The notes beneath the pieces were generated by a model. That model was given only the letters and a program-made list of their open reading frames with translations. It had not been told where the DNA came from and did not search any database. From Meloidogyne chitwoodi (Eukaryota > Nematoda > Chromadorea > Rhabditida > Meloidogynidae), in the NCBI GenBank assembly GCA_015183035.1, contig JACZZP010000014.1, positions 868,001-932,000 of the forward strand: a stretch of DNA of 64,000 bases. The letters run 5' to 3'. Each line of letters opens with the position of its first letter. Position 1 is the first letter of the stretch. The position numbers and the translations under genes were made by a program. Below are positions 47,201 through 58,803 of this stretch, piece after piece.

Positions 47201-48310
47201 GAGATTTCACTTTAAAAGAAGAGCTGGCTGGTAAAATTAAATAAATTTATAATAATTAATTAATTATAAGGTATATTCTTCAAGCCTACTTGCCAACTTA
47301 TTTGACTATTTTTATCTGTAAAAATTTTTAAAAAAATTTTAAAAAATAAATTTTATTAAGCATGGATTTCCTTTGTTCTTGGTACTCAAGTAATTTCTTT
47401 TTTTAATTAATTTAATTAAATTTAATTTAAAAGGCAATTCCTGCTCGTACAATGCTTGGAGTAAATTCATTATTAGCTATGACTTTTCAATTTGGAAATA
47501 TTATTAGAAATTTACCTAAAGTTAGTTATGTAAAAGCTATAGGTATTTAATTAAATTAATTATTTAAAAATTAAATTAAAAAAGATATTTGGCTTCTTTC
47601 TTGTATGACTTTTGTATTTTTTTCATTACTTGAATTAGCTTGGGTTGGATTTTTAAGTCGTAAAGAATCTGACAGTCGTGAAACTGAAGAAGAAAAAGAA
47701 CAAAATACTCAACAAATAAAAATTAATAATATTTCTTCTAAACAAAATAATAAAGAATTTAATAATTTATTATTATTAAATGAAGAAAAAAAAGAAGAAG
47801 AAAATATTAATAATTCTCTTATTAGGTAAAATAATTAATTAATTTATTTAAATTAATTAATTATTTTTAAAGAAGAAGAGCACAACAACAACAACAAATA
47901 TTAAATAATGAAAATGAAACAATTCAATTATTTTCTAAAATAAATGATTATGGTTATATTCCTCCTGGTTATGGACTTTTAAATGGAAATATATTATTAA
48001 ATAATAATAATAAAGAAGAACAATTTTTACCTTTTTTTATTAAAGAAATAAATAATTCTAATTTTAATGAAAATAAAAAAGAAGAAAATAATAAAGAAAT
48101 TAATTTATTATTAAATAAAAATAATTTAAAAATAATTAATAATTATTCTAAAAAAGAACAATTAGCTTTAAAAATAGATAGATATTCTGCTCTTCTTTTT
48201 CCTGCTTTATTTGCTCTTTTTAATGTTTTTTATTGGTAAGAAAATTAAATTAAATTATTATTAAATATATATTTAAAATTAATTTTAGGTATCATTATAT
48301 GACTGAATAA
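44267..48310 (+). CDS. Cys-loop ligand-gated ion channel subunit, anion-selective type
   Basis: Subunit of a pentameric receptor of the GABA/glycine/ACC superfamily. ATG 44267 gives [20 protein letters not shown], a signal peptide, spliced (donor after 44376, acceptor before 45286) to [20 protein letters not shown]. The extracellular domain has [39 protein letters not shown] and the Cys-loop [15 protein letters not shown], with 13 residues between the cysteines. TM1 is [22 protein letters not shown]2 is preceded by PAR ([17 protein letters not shown]), the residue set linked to chloride selectivity. TM3 is [21 protein letters not shown] long Asn/Glu/Lys-rich cytoplasmic loop follows, with TM4 at [21 protein letters not shown], ending MTE. 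Ligand cannot be inferred. Intron 45983-46771 contains an antisense gene. Confidence 0.9.
46148..46582 (-). CDS. Small charged protein nested antisense in a Cys-loop receptor intron
   Basis: Three exons encode about 113 residues: [20 protein letters not shown], then [13 protein letters not shown], then the most complex part [19 protein letters not shown] and [14 protein letters not shown]. It ends with a long Lys/Glu/Asp tail ([20 protein letters not shown]) and VEGEDHS at stop 46148-46150. Introns are 40-70 bp with GTAAAT donors and TTTTAG or TTTTCAG acceptors. The composition suggests a nuclear or nucleolar protein with a coiled, charged tail, but the family is not recognised. The whole gene lies within one intron of the receptor on the opposite strand. 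Frame continuity across both introns supports it. Confidence 0.68.
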
Positions 48311-48548
48311 AAGAAATTTATTTTTATTTTTTATTTAAGTAAATATACTTAAATTGTAAAAATTAAATTAATAAAATTAGTAATTTTAATATTATTTTAT
48401 TCAATTTTTATTTAAAAAAATAATAATATTTATTTATTAAATTTTTGGAAAAATAAATTTTAATTTATAAAAAATTTATCAAAATAAAATAAAAAATAAT
48501 ACTGAAAAACCCTGAGTTTCTTCATTGCTTAAAAGCAAAGGCTTTTAA

Positions 48549-51415
48549 TTAATTATATTCATCTTCTCTTGATTTAAATTTATTTGCTAGCCAAGCCTAA
48601 AAATAATAAAAAATATTTAATTTTATTATTAAATAAATTCTTTTCAAAATATTAACGAGTATTTTTAGAATTTATCTTTAAAAATAAATAAATAAATAAA
48701 ACTAACAACTTTATTAACAACTTCTTCTTGTGCTAAATTAAAACACATAGCCAAAAGGGCCATTCCAGCAAGTAAATAAATTGAGGTAATAACTAGCTTT
48801 TCTTGAGCTTCTTTATTATTACCTACTGATCCTCCAGGAAATTTATCTCCAAAACCAATTGTTGTCAAAGAAACATAACAAAAATAAAAACTGTCCAAAA
48901 ATGTCCATTCTTCCCATAAACAAAAAAGAACAGAGCCAGTCACCAAATAAGCAAGCATTGTTAATAAAACAAGTAAAAGAGGAACCTATTTAATTATTAA
49001 AATATTTATAAAAATAATATTTGTTGGATATGAGAGAAAAGAAAAAAAATTAATTTTTTATTATTTTTATTAATTAAATCCCAAAAAATAAATTTATAAA
49101 ATTTAAAAAATACAGATATTCGTTGTAATTGTGCTTCAACATTTTCTTTTATTTCTAATTGATCTAAATGAGCTCTAGCAGCCAAAAGCTTTAATTATTT
49201 ATAAAATAAATATATTTAAAAAGAATAAACTTCATTAACATCAACAGCAGCTAAATGTACAGCATTACCATTTATTGGACTAATTGATTCTAATGAACAA
49301 TCATCTCTTTGATTTTGTTGTTTTAAACGTAAATGATTTAAATCTTTATTTTATATTTATTTAATAAATAAAAAATACAAACAAGGTTTATTTGCTCTAG
49401 TTAGTCTAGCAACTAATGAATTTGCTCTACGAATTTTTGCTGTTCTTCTACGTTTATGCCATAAAATTAAATTATATTTTAAACGAATTGAACGTGCATA
49501 AAGAAATCTTTTTATTTTTTAAAAAATAATTATTATTAAAATTAAAAAGAAAAGAAAACCTAAATATTTTAGCCATAACATCTCCAATATTTGTAAGAAA
49601 TAAAAGCATTAAAGGTATTCCAATTATAGCAAAAAGTATTGTTAAAGTTTTACCAAAATATGTTTTAGCCGATGTATTTCCATAACCAATTGTTGTTATT
49701 ACCTTTTTTTATTTTTTATTTATTTTTTAAAAAGAAATAATAAATACTGTTAAAGAATAAAGAAAAGATCCTGTAAAAGTCCATTGTGCAGCTAATCCAA
49801 ATTCTTTTCCATCATATCCACGTCGAATTGACCACATACAACGACGTTGAAATCTTTTTGTTTGAGAATATACAGTATCCTCCCATTTACGTTTATCTAA
49901 TTTATTCACTTTAAATGTTGCTTCTATTTAATAAAATTATATTTATTTATTAAAACATATAAATACCCCATGCAACTTGAACTGCTTGATTTCTGGCAGA
50001 TGTTACTTCATTTTGAATATGACGCTAAAAAATAATTTTTAATAATTAAAATTATTTTTTTTTAATTTTTACCTCATGAGGACCTTCAACAGCACGAAAT
50101 ACTACAGCACCTAAAAGAGCATATCCAATAACCTAAAAATATTATATTTATATATTAAATAGTATTTACTCGATTAATTACCCTGGGTAATTAATTTTTC
50201 AACGTATCGCTAGAGAGGGTAATTATATTTTCAACCCTGTCTTGGTTTAAAAAAAGATTTGGCATTCTGAGTCGACAATTTGTTTTTCTGGAGAATGTTT
50301 TAAAAACTGCTAAGTTTGTGTTCTGGATTTTCTTTTTAATTATTTATTGTTATGTATAGTAGAGCTTAAAGAAAGAGATCTGGTCGGGATTTATCCATTC
50401 CATCCCGTAAAGGTTTTTTATAAAATCCCGAATAGTGATCTCAAAAATGCATTTGCCGTCTCTAATAGGGCTGCAACTTAGTTTTTTAAATATTTTTTCA
50501 TCTAATTTTTGTTCATTCCTTTAATTGGTAGAATATAGTTAGACGATTCAGAGTAGCTTGAATAAATTTTTTTTTTATTTTCAAACATTTCAGTTTTTTT
50601 ATTCAATTTAGCTTGACAAGTTGATTCTTTTCACTAATTTCATAGATCAGATGAGTTAATTCTAAATAGGGTTATACACGAAAATCGCGATTTTAAACTT
50701 TTATCACGCCATAACTCTTTTAGAATAATCAATTTGATCCTTCCAATTGGTAAAATTAATTTTCTCTAGAATACTAAGATTGAGTTAAAAATACAAAAAT
50801 TTATGGCCAAAAATAACTGGCTACTCTTTATCATTCAGCACCTCTTTTTATTATGATTTTAGAAAACTTCTGGTTCGGAAATATGTAAATTATTATAAGA
50901 AAAATTACCTTAAATGATGAAACAATTGTATTTCAAGAGGATCACTAATTAAAAAGAACAAACGATATACATAGAAGCATGATATTTCAATGAAACTTAA
51001 AGAAATTTAATGGGATTAATTGTTTTACTTAATAGTGTAAGGCCGACTAGGCTTGCTGCAGCTAGCTAATAAATGAAAAAGGAAAGCCTTCGATTGGCGG
51101 TGGGATGGTTGAATGGATTACAGCCCCGTTCCGAGAGCTCTCAGGTTCAATCCCACCCAATGTTTTGCTATTTTCTGGGATGGGGTCAGCCGCTTTACTA
51201 TAGAGGTTAATTAATTAATAGAGTGTTAAGGGGAGGGCAATTAATCGAGGGAGGGTAATTAATTGGGGGTGGGTAATTAATCGAGTAAATACGTTAATAA
51301 ATTAATTAACCAATGCACAAAGTCCAACATGTGAAAAAAGAAAGGCAATAATATGTTTGAGCAAATTAATAACATGTTGAACTTTTGAACGTCTACTATG
51401 TCTTCGACTTCCCAT
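48549..51415 (-). CDS. Two-pore domain (TWK/K2P) potassium channel
   Basis: Background potassium channel subunit. ATG 51415 gives MGSRRHSRRSKVQHVINLL, then TM1 across an intron: HVGLCALVIGYALLGAVVF followed by RAVEGPHE, the typical extracellular EGPxE. The first pore loop has WTFTGSFLYSLT joined to VITTIGYGNTSAKTYFGK, with TTIGYG as filter. Then come TM2 (LTILFAIIGIPLMLLFLTNI), a basic cytosolic linker (RTAKIRRANSLVARLTRANK), TM3 (SVPLLLVLLTMLAYLVTG) and the second pore TFLDSFYFCYVSLTTIGFGD, filter TTIGFG. TM4 is YLLAGMALLAMCFNLAQEEV. The C-terminus is short, KFKSREDEYN, stop 48549-48551. Twenty to fifty worm paralogues exist, so no symbol is given. The first intron carries a transposon-like insertion. 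Confidence 0.92.
50165..51289. mobile_element. TA-flanked transposon-like element in the K2P first intron
   Basis: Terminal inverted repeats TTTACTCGATTAATTACCC at left and its exact reverse complement at right (19 bp), with weaker similarity further in (GGGTAATTAAT is repeated near both ends). Dinucleotide TA flanks each end (50163-50164, 51290-51291), as left by Tc1/mariner-like insertion. About 1125 bp with no open frame suggestive of a transposase, so non-autonomous or decayed. The right end carries several GGGYAATTAAT-type subrepeats. Confidence 0.7.
51099..51157 (+). other. tRNA-like segment with A and B boxes
   Basis: Seven-base stem GGTGGGA/TCCCACC encloses TGGTTGAATGG, fitting the RNA polymerase III A box, a possible D stem GTTG/CAGC, and GGTTCAATCCC, fitting the B box. 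The T arm does not fold correctly in this register, so it is not a functional tRNA. It could be a tRNA-derived SINE head or decayed tRNA within the element. Confidence 0.4.
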
Positions 51416-52746
51416 TAGTCTCAAAATGTTATCAAATAAAAATAAAAAATAAAAAAATATTCAAAGAATGCATGAAAATTATTAAAAACAAAACTAAAAA
51501 TAGAAAAAATAATTTGTTAAAAAAATATTTTTTAAGATTTATATTTTTAAAAGAAGAAAAAAATATCTGTATTATTTGAATAATTACTTAAATGCCTTCA
51601 ATATATAATTTAAACAATAAATTGTCTCTAATTATGAAAATATTCTTTTTTTTAAAATTAATATTTTAGTTTTTATTTATTTAAATTTTAGGTTAATTGT
51701 TTAATTAAAAATAATTGATATATAAATAAATAAAATATAAAAAGGGAAGTATTTATGTAAAAAAAGAAAAATAAAATATTCTTAGTTTTTTTTAAGTTTT
51801 TTATTATATAATATTTAAGGGTTAGTGTACTTTTTATGTCTTTAAAACATCCAAAAATCCATAAAAGGCGGATTTCTTTCTTTCCTTATTTTTATCTTTT
51901 AAATATTTAAGACAAAATTGGAATAAAAAAAATAGAAAAACCAAAATTGTTAAGAAATATAACAAAAATGTTTTTTCTTTTTTTTAGATTCATCCTCTTT
52001 TATTTTAAAATATTTTTTTTACTCTGGTTTTTAACTTTTTCTTGTATTATATTTAATGGTGCAACAAAAAGTAAAGGCCCAAAGGAATTTGTTTAAAATA
52101 AAAAAATGTAAAAAATAAGAAAAAGAAAAAATTTTATCCAAAATTGTCAAATAAAAAATTATTTTTTATTTTTTTTAGTAAAAAAAAGATTTCATCAACT
52201 TTTTTTATTGCTTTTTGTTGAGTTATTAAAAATTATAAATGGTTAGTCAAATGGAAGAAAATATTAAATATTTTTAATAAATATTAGTAGCAACATCTAC
52301 GTTATTAATTTATTTTTAAATTAAATTCTCATAATAAAAAAAAAGAAATAAACAAAATAATTTTTATTTAATTTGGAATTATATAATTTAAAAAAAAAAT
52401 AAAATAATTATTAAATTATAATTTAAAAACTTTAAGATATATTTCTTAATTATTATATAATATAATTAAAGTTATTATTTTAATAAATTAATTTAAAAAT
52501 TAAAAAAAGAATTATTTATTTATAAAAAATTAATTAATTTTGTTCACAAGATATATCAATTATTTTAAAATTAAGAAAGAGTAAAAGTGGAGATTTTAGC
52601 TAAATAGTCCACAAATCGATTAGATCTAAAAGTCTTTTCTTTTATTTTTTCCTCTTAATCTTTTTGGCTTTCGTTAATCTTTGAAGAATTTTAAAATTTT
52701 TATTATTATTAATAATATATAATTAATTATATAATTAATAAATAAT
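51416..52746. other. Divergent intergenic region
   Basis: Between the divergent starts of the K2P channel and TNNI3K, so presumably both promoters. Extremely AT-rich; no repeat or coding signal beyond Lys/Asn-rich chance frames. Confidence 0.5.
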
Positions 52747-55700
52747 ATGGGAAATTATAAATCAAGGCCTCAGCTATCATGTTCAGGTAAAATAATTAAT
52801 TAATTCATTTAAAATATTAAAAATTAGATGAACTTAAAAAACGTATTAGTGAGGGTTATGCAATTGTACGTTCTAAATTAAATGATGATATTAAACCAAA
52901 ATTTGATATTCGTACATCATTTCACATCAATTGTGTGTTAGTTACATATATTTTAAAATAAAAATAAATATTTTATTTTAAACAGTCAAGGAACAACCGA
53001 AGAGTTTATTTCTCAATTGGATCAATTAGAATGTGTTGTAAATGAGAGAATAGGAATTAATGAATTAACTATTTTACATTTAATTTGTATTGGTGCTTGT
53101 GAACAAGTAAAAAGATGAAAATAATTTTTTTTTATTTTAATATTATTTTTTAAAGTCAAAAAAAATTAATTTACTTCTTGAATGTTGTGATAATGAAATA
53201 ATTAATTCTTCTAGTAGTTTAATAAATCAAAAATTAATAAATAGAAAAAAATCTTTTATTGAACAAAGAACAAAAAATGGTTTTACTTCTTTACATATTG
53301 CAATATATAAAGGAGAAAAAGAAGCTGTTATTACTTTATTAAATTCTGGGGCCGATCCAAATGGTATTCAACCATCTGGTATTCCTCCACCCTTGCATTT
53401 GGCTGCAATGACTGGAAATTCTGAGGTTAAATTAAAATAATAAATAAAAGAAATCCTCTCCTTTAGTTAATTGAAATTCTTGTTTCTCATGGTGCTGATT
53501 TATTGGCCCAGGATTTTGTAAGTTATACTGCTTTACATTGTGCTGCTTATTTTGGCCATGAACTTGCTGTTAAAGAATTAATAGCCGTAAATTAATTTTA
53601 AATTTTTTGTGATTATTTTTTAAAAATAGGCTGGAGCTGATCAAAATGCATGTGGAAGTGTTCATGATAGACCTGTTTAGTATTTGTATAAAATTATCAA
53701 ATATTTAATTTAACAGATTCATATCTCTGCTGGGAAAGCAAATCCAAGCATACTAAAGGTTTTTCCTTTCTATTAATTAATAAAATGGAATATTTATTTA
53801 TCCACTTTTTTAGGCATTTCTTGCTGTTGGAGCTGATCCAACATTAGAAGATGATGAAGGAAATACTTCACTTCATTTTGCTGCAAAAACTGGTCATAGC
53901 TCTTCTGTTGGACTTTTATTAGCCAAAGCAGGAGTCAATGAAGAAGAACGTAAACAATTTGCACTTCGAAAAAATATTTATGGGGACACTGCTTTACATT
54001 CTGCTTGTTATATGGGAAGAACAGATGCAGCAAAACAACTATTAAATGCTATTGGAAGTGAAGTTCTTAGCATGGTAAAAGATATAATCTTTAATTCGGA
54101 ATCTAGAAGAATAAGATTTTTCGATAACAAATATATTTATTTCAGGAAAATTTATTTTCGGAAACGCCGCTAATGGCTGCTTGTACAGCTGGAAGATTTG
54201 AGTTAGTCTGTTTCTTAATGCGACAACCAGAAGTTGATCCAAACCATCAAGCACAAGATGGGCATACCGGTAAGAAACTTTTAATATAAGAAAAGTTGTT
54301 GTTACTCCTCCTTTTATATAAATTAAGAATTAAATTTTATTTTAAATATTCTTATAATATTAAATATAATTAAGGCAATATTTAAAAACAATAGGAAAAT
54401 TACCGACAATTCAAAGAAAACTGTAAATAAAATTCAACAATAGGCAATTTTATAAACACCAAGTGGGCACATAATCCGTTTAATCCTCTAATGTTCAGTA
54501 TTGACAAAAAGAAATTCAAAAGAATTTTGGTGAACAATATGGTGATCGTCTAAATAAATAAAACTCCACTAATTAAAGAACTTATAAGGGTAAAATTTAA
54601 ACAAACCTCGTGCTGGCAGGTAAACCCAAAAGTGCAGGAGTATTCGGAACAAAAGAAGGCCCACAAGCAACAATCTCTTCCATCGCTCTTTGCCTTGATA
54701 AAAAATCAAATTCTTCAGCATTTCCACCTAAAGGAGTCCTCCTTCTATTATCAAAACAGCCAGCAGCAATACCACCAAACTGTTTAAAATTATAGGTAAT
54801 TGCTATAAAAAAATTAAATTTTATACGTCATTTGGCGTACTTGTTGTACATCCAAAGAAGGAAACTCTAGATATTGGTGTGTTTCCATTCAAACTAGGAT
54901 GACCTGTACGACTTAAACTTAGAACACTTTAAAAATATTAAAAAAACCTTTCATATGTGGACTGGTTCTTTTGTTTAAACTTGGACTTTTAGTACGCTTA
55001 AGACGATGAATTTCTTGATCACGATCTGCTAATATTTTTTCCAATTGCCTGACATAATCTTTTGTGCTGTCCAACTGAATTTTTACTTGATTTCTCTCAG
55101 CCAAAAGATTCTTTTCGCGTTCTACTCGTTTGTTGATTTCTGCCTGAGCCGCTTTAGCAAATTTTGATACCTTATTGTACTAAAAAAATATATTAATAAA
55201 TTATAAGAAAATTAATAAACCCTTTCACGAATATGTTTAAAAAAACGTTGACGATGTGAATTTTGAAAATCAACCGTCGTTTTCAGCTTTTGGGTGAATT
55301 CCATTAAAAGATCTTTCGGTGGTTGAAAAAGATGGATAAGATCTGGCTTCATATTTTTGTTAACCATCATTATTGAAGTTTGTTTGGAACAAACCACACA
55401 ACTTCCCTTTTGGCCAATCAGTAAATTACCTTATTTTTAGATTTATAGTGAATAATTAAAAAATTAAATTTCAATTACCATTTTTCTTACAATTTGTACA
55501 AATTATGTGCCCACAGGATGTAAACCAAAAAGTTTCATTGTTGTCGCCAAATAAAAAACATTTATTACAATGGAACCATTCATTCATTTTATTTATTAAA
55601 ATTAATTTAAATATAAAACTAAAAAATTAGAAAATATTAATGTTAAACATACATAATTTAAACAATCTTAAATTCGTGAAAATTACGTTAATACATATTC

Positions 55701-58466
55701 ACCATTTTAATTTGTGACTTTCAACGTTAAAAAATAAGAATTTTGACAAACACTAAATATTTAAATATTCAATAAAAATTGTGGCATTTTGTCTTATCTC
55801 TTACTGTATTTACATATTAAATATATATATAAAATATTTATTTGAAACCACTATGAAAGCTTGTTTTTTTCTTTTAAGTAGATATCTATTTATTGATTTT
55901 TCAGCTCTTCATAGTGCATGTTATCATGGACATATTAGAGTTGTTCAATATCTTCTCGATAACGGTGCTGATCAATCATTGACCGCACGCGCTTCTGATA
56001 GTCTACTCATTGCAAAATTTGGTATATATTCATCAGTTGCTAGGTATATAATTTTTTCCTTTCTTTTGAAGGAGAGTCCGCAGTTCTCCCTACATTAAAT
56101 GGTTCACTATCTTCTAAGATCTCTTCTCTTATTCGATCTGAATCAAGTCATTCACAGAATTTTCAACCTTTTAATTTCCAAAAGGAAAATGATAAATTTG
56201 TAGATGGACAATTACAAGCACAAACACCTATTCTTTGGGCATACGAGAAGGGTCATGATCAGGTTAAATATGTAAAAAATAAAATGATCTTTTCTTCAGG
56301 TTGTTAATATGCTTAAACTTTATGCAAACAAAAGGCCTGATTCCGATGCATGTTCTGAATACAGGCAAATATTTTTTAGAAGTTTAAATAAATTACAATT
56401 TTTAGTTCCGGAAGTAGCTCATATACTCCTTTACCCAGTCCTCTCGGGCGACTTCGTTCAATGACTAAAGAAAAGGCAGAAATTTTACAATTAAGAGCTG
56501 AATTACGTTCTACTCATCATCTTTCATTGTTAAACATTGACCTCAAAGAGCCAATTGGAAATGGATCTTTTGGTAAAGTTTATCGAGGTATTTATCGAGG
56601 CAAATCAGTTGCTGTTAAACGTTATAAAATTGTTGCATTCGGAGCTAAAACTGAAGTAAAACTTAAATTTTTTATTACTTCTTTGTTTATTTCTATTTAG
56701 GTTGATATGTTTTGCAGAGAAGTCAGTATAGTCTCTCATCTAAAACATCCTAATGTTGTTACATTTATCGGAGCATGCATGGAGGTTTTTTCGTTTTATT
56801 TTAATTTTATTTATTTTTACAGGATCCAAGCGTTAGTTGATTTTTTAAATAAAATAATTATTTTTACTTAAAATTGCAGCAGTTTGCAATAATCACCGAG
56901 GCTTGTTTTATTTTAAATTTTTATATCTTTTATAAACAGTTGATATGTTAAATTATTAAAAAAATATCCATAAGGCTTTTTATCACTTCAATTTATTTAT
57001 ATAGTTTGTCTCAGCGGGCTCCTTATTTTCGTTGCTACATGTACAGAAAAGGTATATTTAATTGTGAATACAATTTAGAAATTTAATTTATTCAGGGTTT
57101 TCGAGATGTTCTTACGTTTGTGTGTTGGTGTAGACATTGCACGCGGGATGCATTATTTGCATGAATTGATTGAAAGACCTGTTATTCATAGGGATTTGGT
57201 TATTTTTTTATTCTATTATAATGAGGAAAAAGTTTAGAATTCACATAACATTCTTTTGCATAATAATGGACGTGCAGTGGTTTGTAAAGATTATTGATTT
57301 TAATTTTTTTACTTATTGTTAGGTTGCTGATTTTGGAGAATCACGTTTCGCCGCTGAACACCATGAAGATAGTATGACAAAACAACCGGGAGTTTGTCTT
57401 ACTATTGTTATATGTAATAGCTCAAGTTTAATTTAGAATCTTCGTTGGATGGCACCGGAAGTTTTTACTCAGAGCTGTCGTTACGATCACAAGGTGGATG
57501 TGTTTAGCTTTGCATTAGTTATATGGGAGATTCACACCGCAGAGTTGCCTTTTTCACATTTAAAGCCAGCGGCCGCAGCAGCTGAGATGGCATACAAAAG
57601 AAGTTGGAAATTATTTTATTAAAATAATATAAACAAATTTTTTAGATCGACCTCTTCTTCCATCTGAATCAAATGCTCAATTTCCAACACATATTATTGA
57701 GATCCTAAATCAAGCTTGGCATCCAGGCATCTTTCTTAAATTAAAAAAAATATTTTTTAATTTAGATCCAATAGCGCGTCCTTTATTTTCGCAAATTTTA
57801 CCAGAATTGGAAAAGTAATTATTTTAATTTTTTTTTAAATATATTCACATGGCAGCCATTTACCTATTGGTGATAATATTAATCAATTTTGCATTGGTCC
57901 TCCATCAATTGATCCTGAGTCAACAATTTGTGAGGAGTCTGAAGATAATTTTGATTTAGATGATGATTCACTTATTTCCGACGACTCAATTAGGGGAACA
58001 ACCGTTTCTAAATTGAAAGATCGTTGGGAACAGCTCTCAGAAGGTTAACAGGATGAATATATAATTTAAAATATAATTTTATTTTTAAAGCATCACAGTA
58101 TCAAAAGTTTGGTCGCTCAAAAATAGATAAACTTTCACAACGTGTTGATCAAAATGGCTATGTTTCTCAAGCAGCCCGCGCTATTTTATCTGCAAAGGAT
58201 GCTACTCAACTACGTGATAGTATTGTAATTGCTAGATCTGCAAATGTTGCACAAAGACAAAATGCTCTTATTAAAAAAGTGATAACAGAAAGTGAAGAAA
58301 ATCATCAAATTTCAATTGTTTCTCAATCACCTGAGGTTAATAAAAATGTATTAATTTCAAAACTTATAATTAGTTTCTTTCTAAATTATTAGTAGCCCAA
58401 TTTATTAATTTTTAGAACCTAGAAAATAATCGCTTCTCAATTACAGAATGCACATTGATTGTTTGA
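52747..58466 (+). CDS. TNNI3K: Ankyrin-repeat protein kinase, TNNI3K orthologue
   Basis: Tyrosine kinase-like Ser/Thr kinase; the vertebrate protein is cardiac and binds troponin I. ATG 52747 gives [27 protein letters not shown] matches the vertebrate N-terminus and has a Gly2 that could be myristoylated. Ankyrin repeats include [56 protein letters not shown] and [20 protein letters not shown]. The linker [18 protein letters not shown] precedes the kinase: [71 protein letters not shown]. The C-terminal tail contains [19 protein letters not shown] and ends TLIV, resembling a PDZ ligand. Splicing includes a 9-nt exon (56823-56831) and a GC-AG intron (56901-57003). One intron (about 54270-55903) contains an antisense RING gene. 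The worm counterpart is not among well-studied kinases. Confidence 0.95.
54516..55587 (-). CDS. ZHP-3/RNF212-type meiotic RING finger protein, nested antisense
   Basis: Predicted SUMO/ubiquitin E3 ligase of the Zip3 family, acting at meiotic crossover sites. ATG 55587 gives [20 protein letters not shown], then [16 protein letters not shown] and, after an intron, GSCVVCSKQ: the C3HC4 ligands C-x2-C, CGH, C-x2-C, C-x2-C. A coiled-coil follows: [60 protein letters not shown], then a Ser/Thr/Pro-rich tail with [51 protein letters not shown] and [11 protein letters not shown] at stop 54516-54518. The WxxCNKC start, GKK-type loop and QxxHRxR helix match RNF212/ZHP-3. Which of the worm zhp paralogues it equals is undecided. 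It lies wholly inside a TNNI3K intron. Confidence 0.88.
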
Positions 58467-58803
58467 GTCATGAGACTTGGGAAAAGTTTAATTAACAACC
58501 TTTGAGCAAAAATTTTATTTTTGATGACCAAATTAAAACTATTAATATTTACTTAATTTGTTGTTGCATCTTTTGTTTGATTATATCTTATTGAATTTTT
58601 ACCATTATTATTGTAATTTTATCGTGATAAACAAATAACTTTTAGTTGACAAATTTATTAAAAGTTTTAAAACGATTACTTCAATATAAATTAGAGCAAT
58701 AAAAATAAATTTTAATTAATTATTTTTATTTTCTTTTTAATTTTAGTAAAATTTCTTTGGATTATTTCATTAATTAGATTTTTTTAGAATATTCATAGGA
58801 TTG
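58467..58803. other. Spacer between TNNI3K and EXO1
   Basis: 337 bp, same strand. A polypyrimidine acceptor-like TTTTTTTAG ends at 58787, about 17 bases before the EXO1 start; compatible with SL trans-splicing, which is inference. Confidence 0.45.

Noticed and set aside
51099..51157. Considered as a functional tRNA gene
   Set aside because: Only the acceptor and a D-like stem form; the T arm cannot fold in the same register and no anticodon arm is convincing.
51385..51579. 64-codon Lys/Asn-rich frame
   Set aside because: Overlaps the first exon of the K2P gene in antisense and is typical of AT-rich chance frames.
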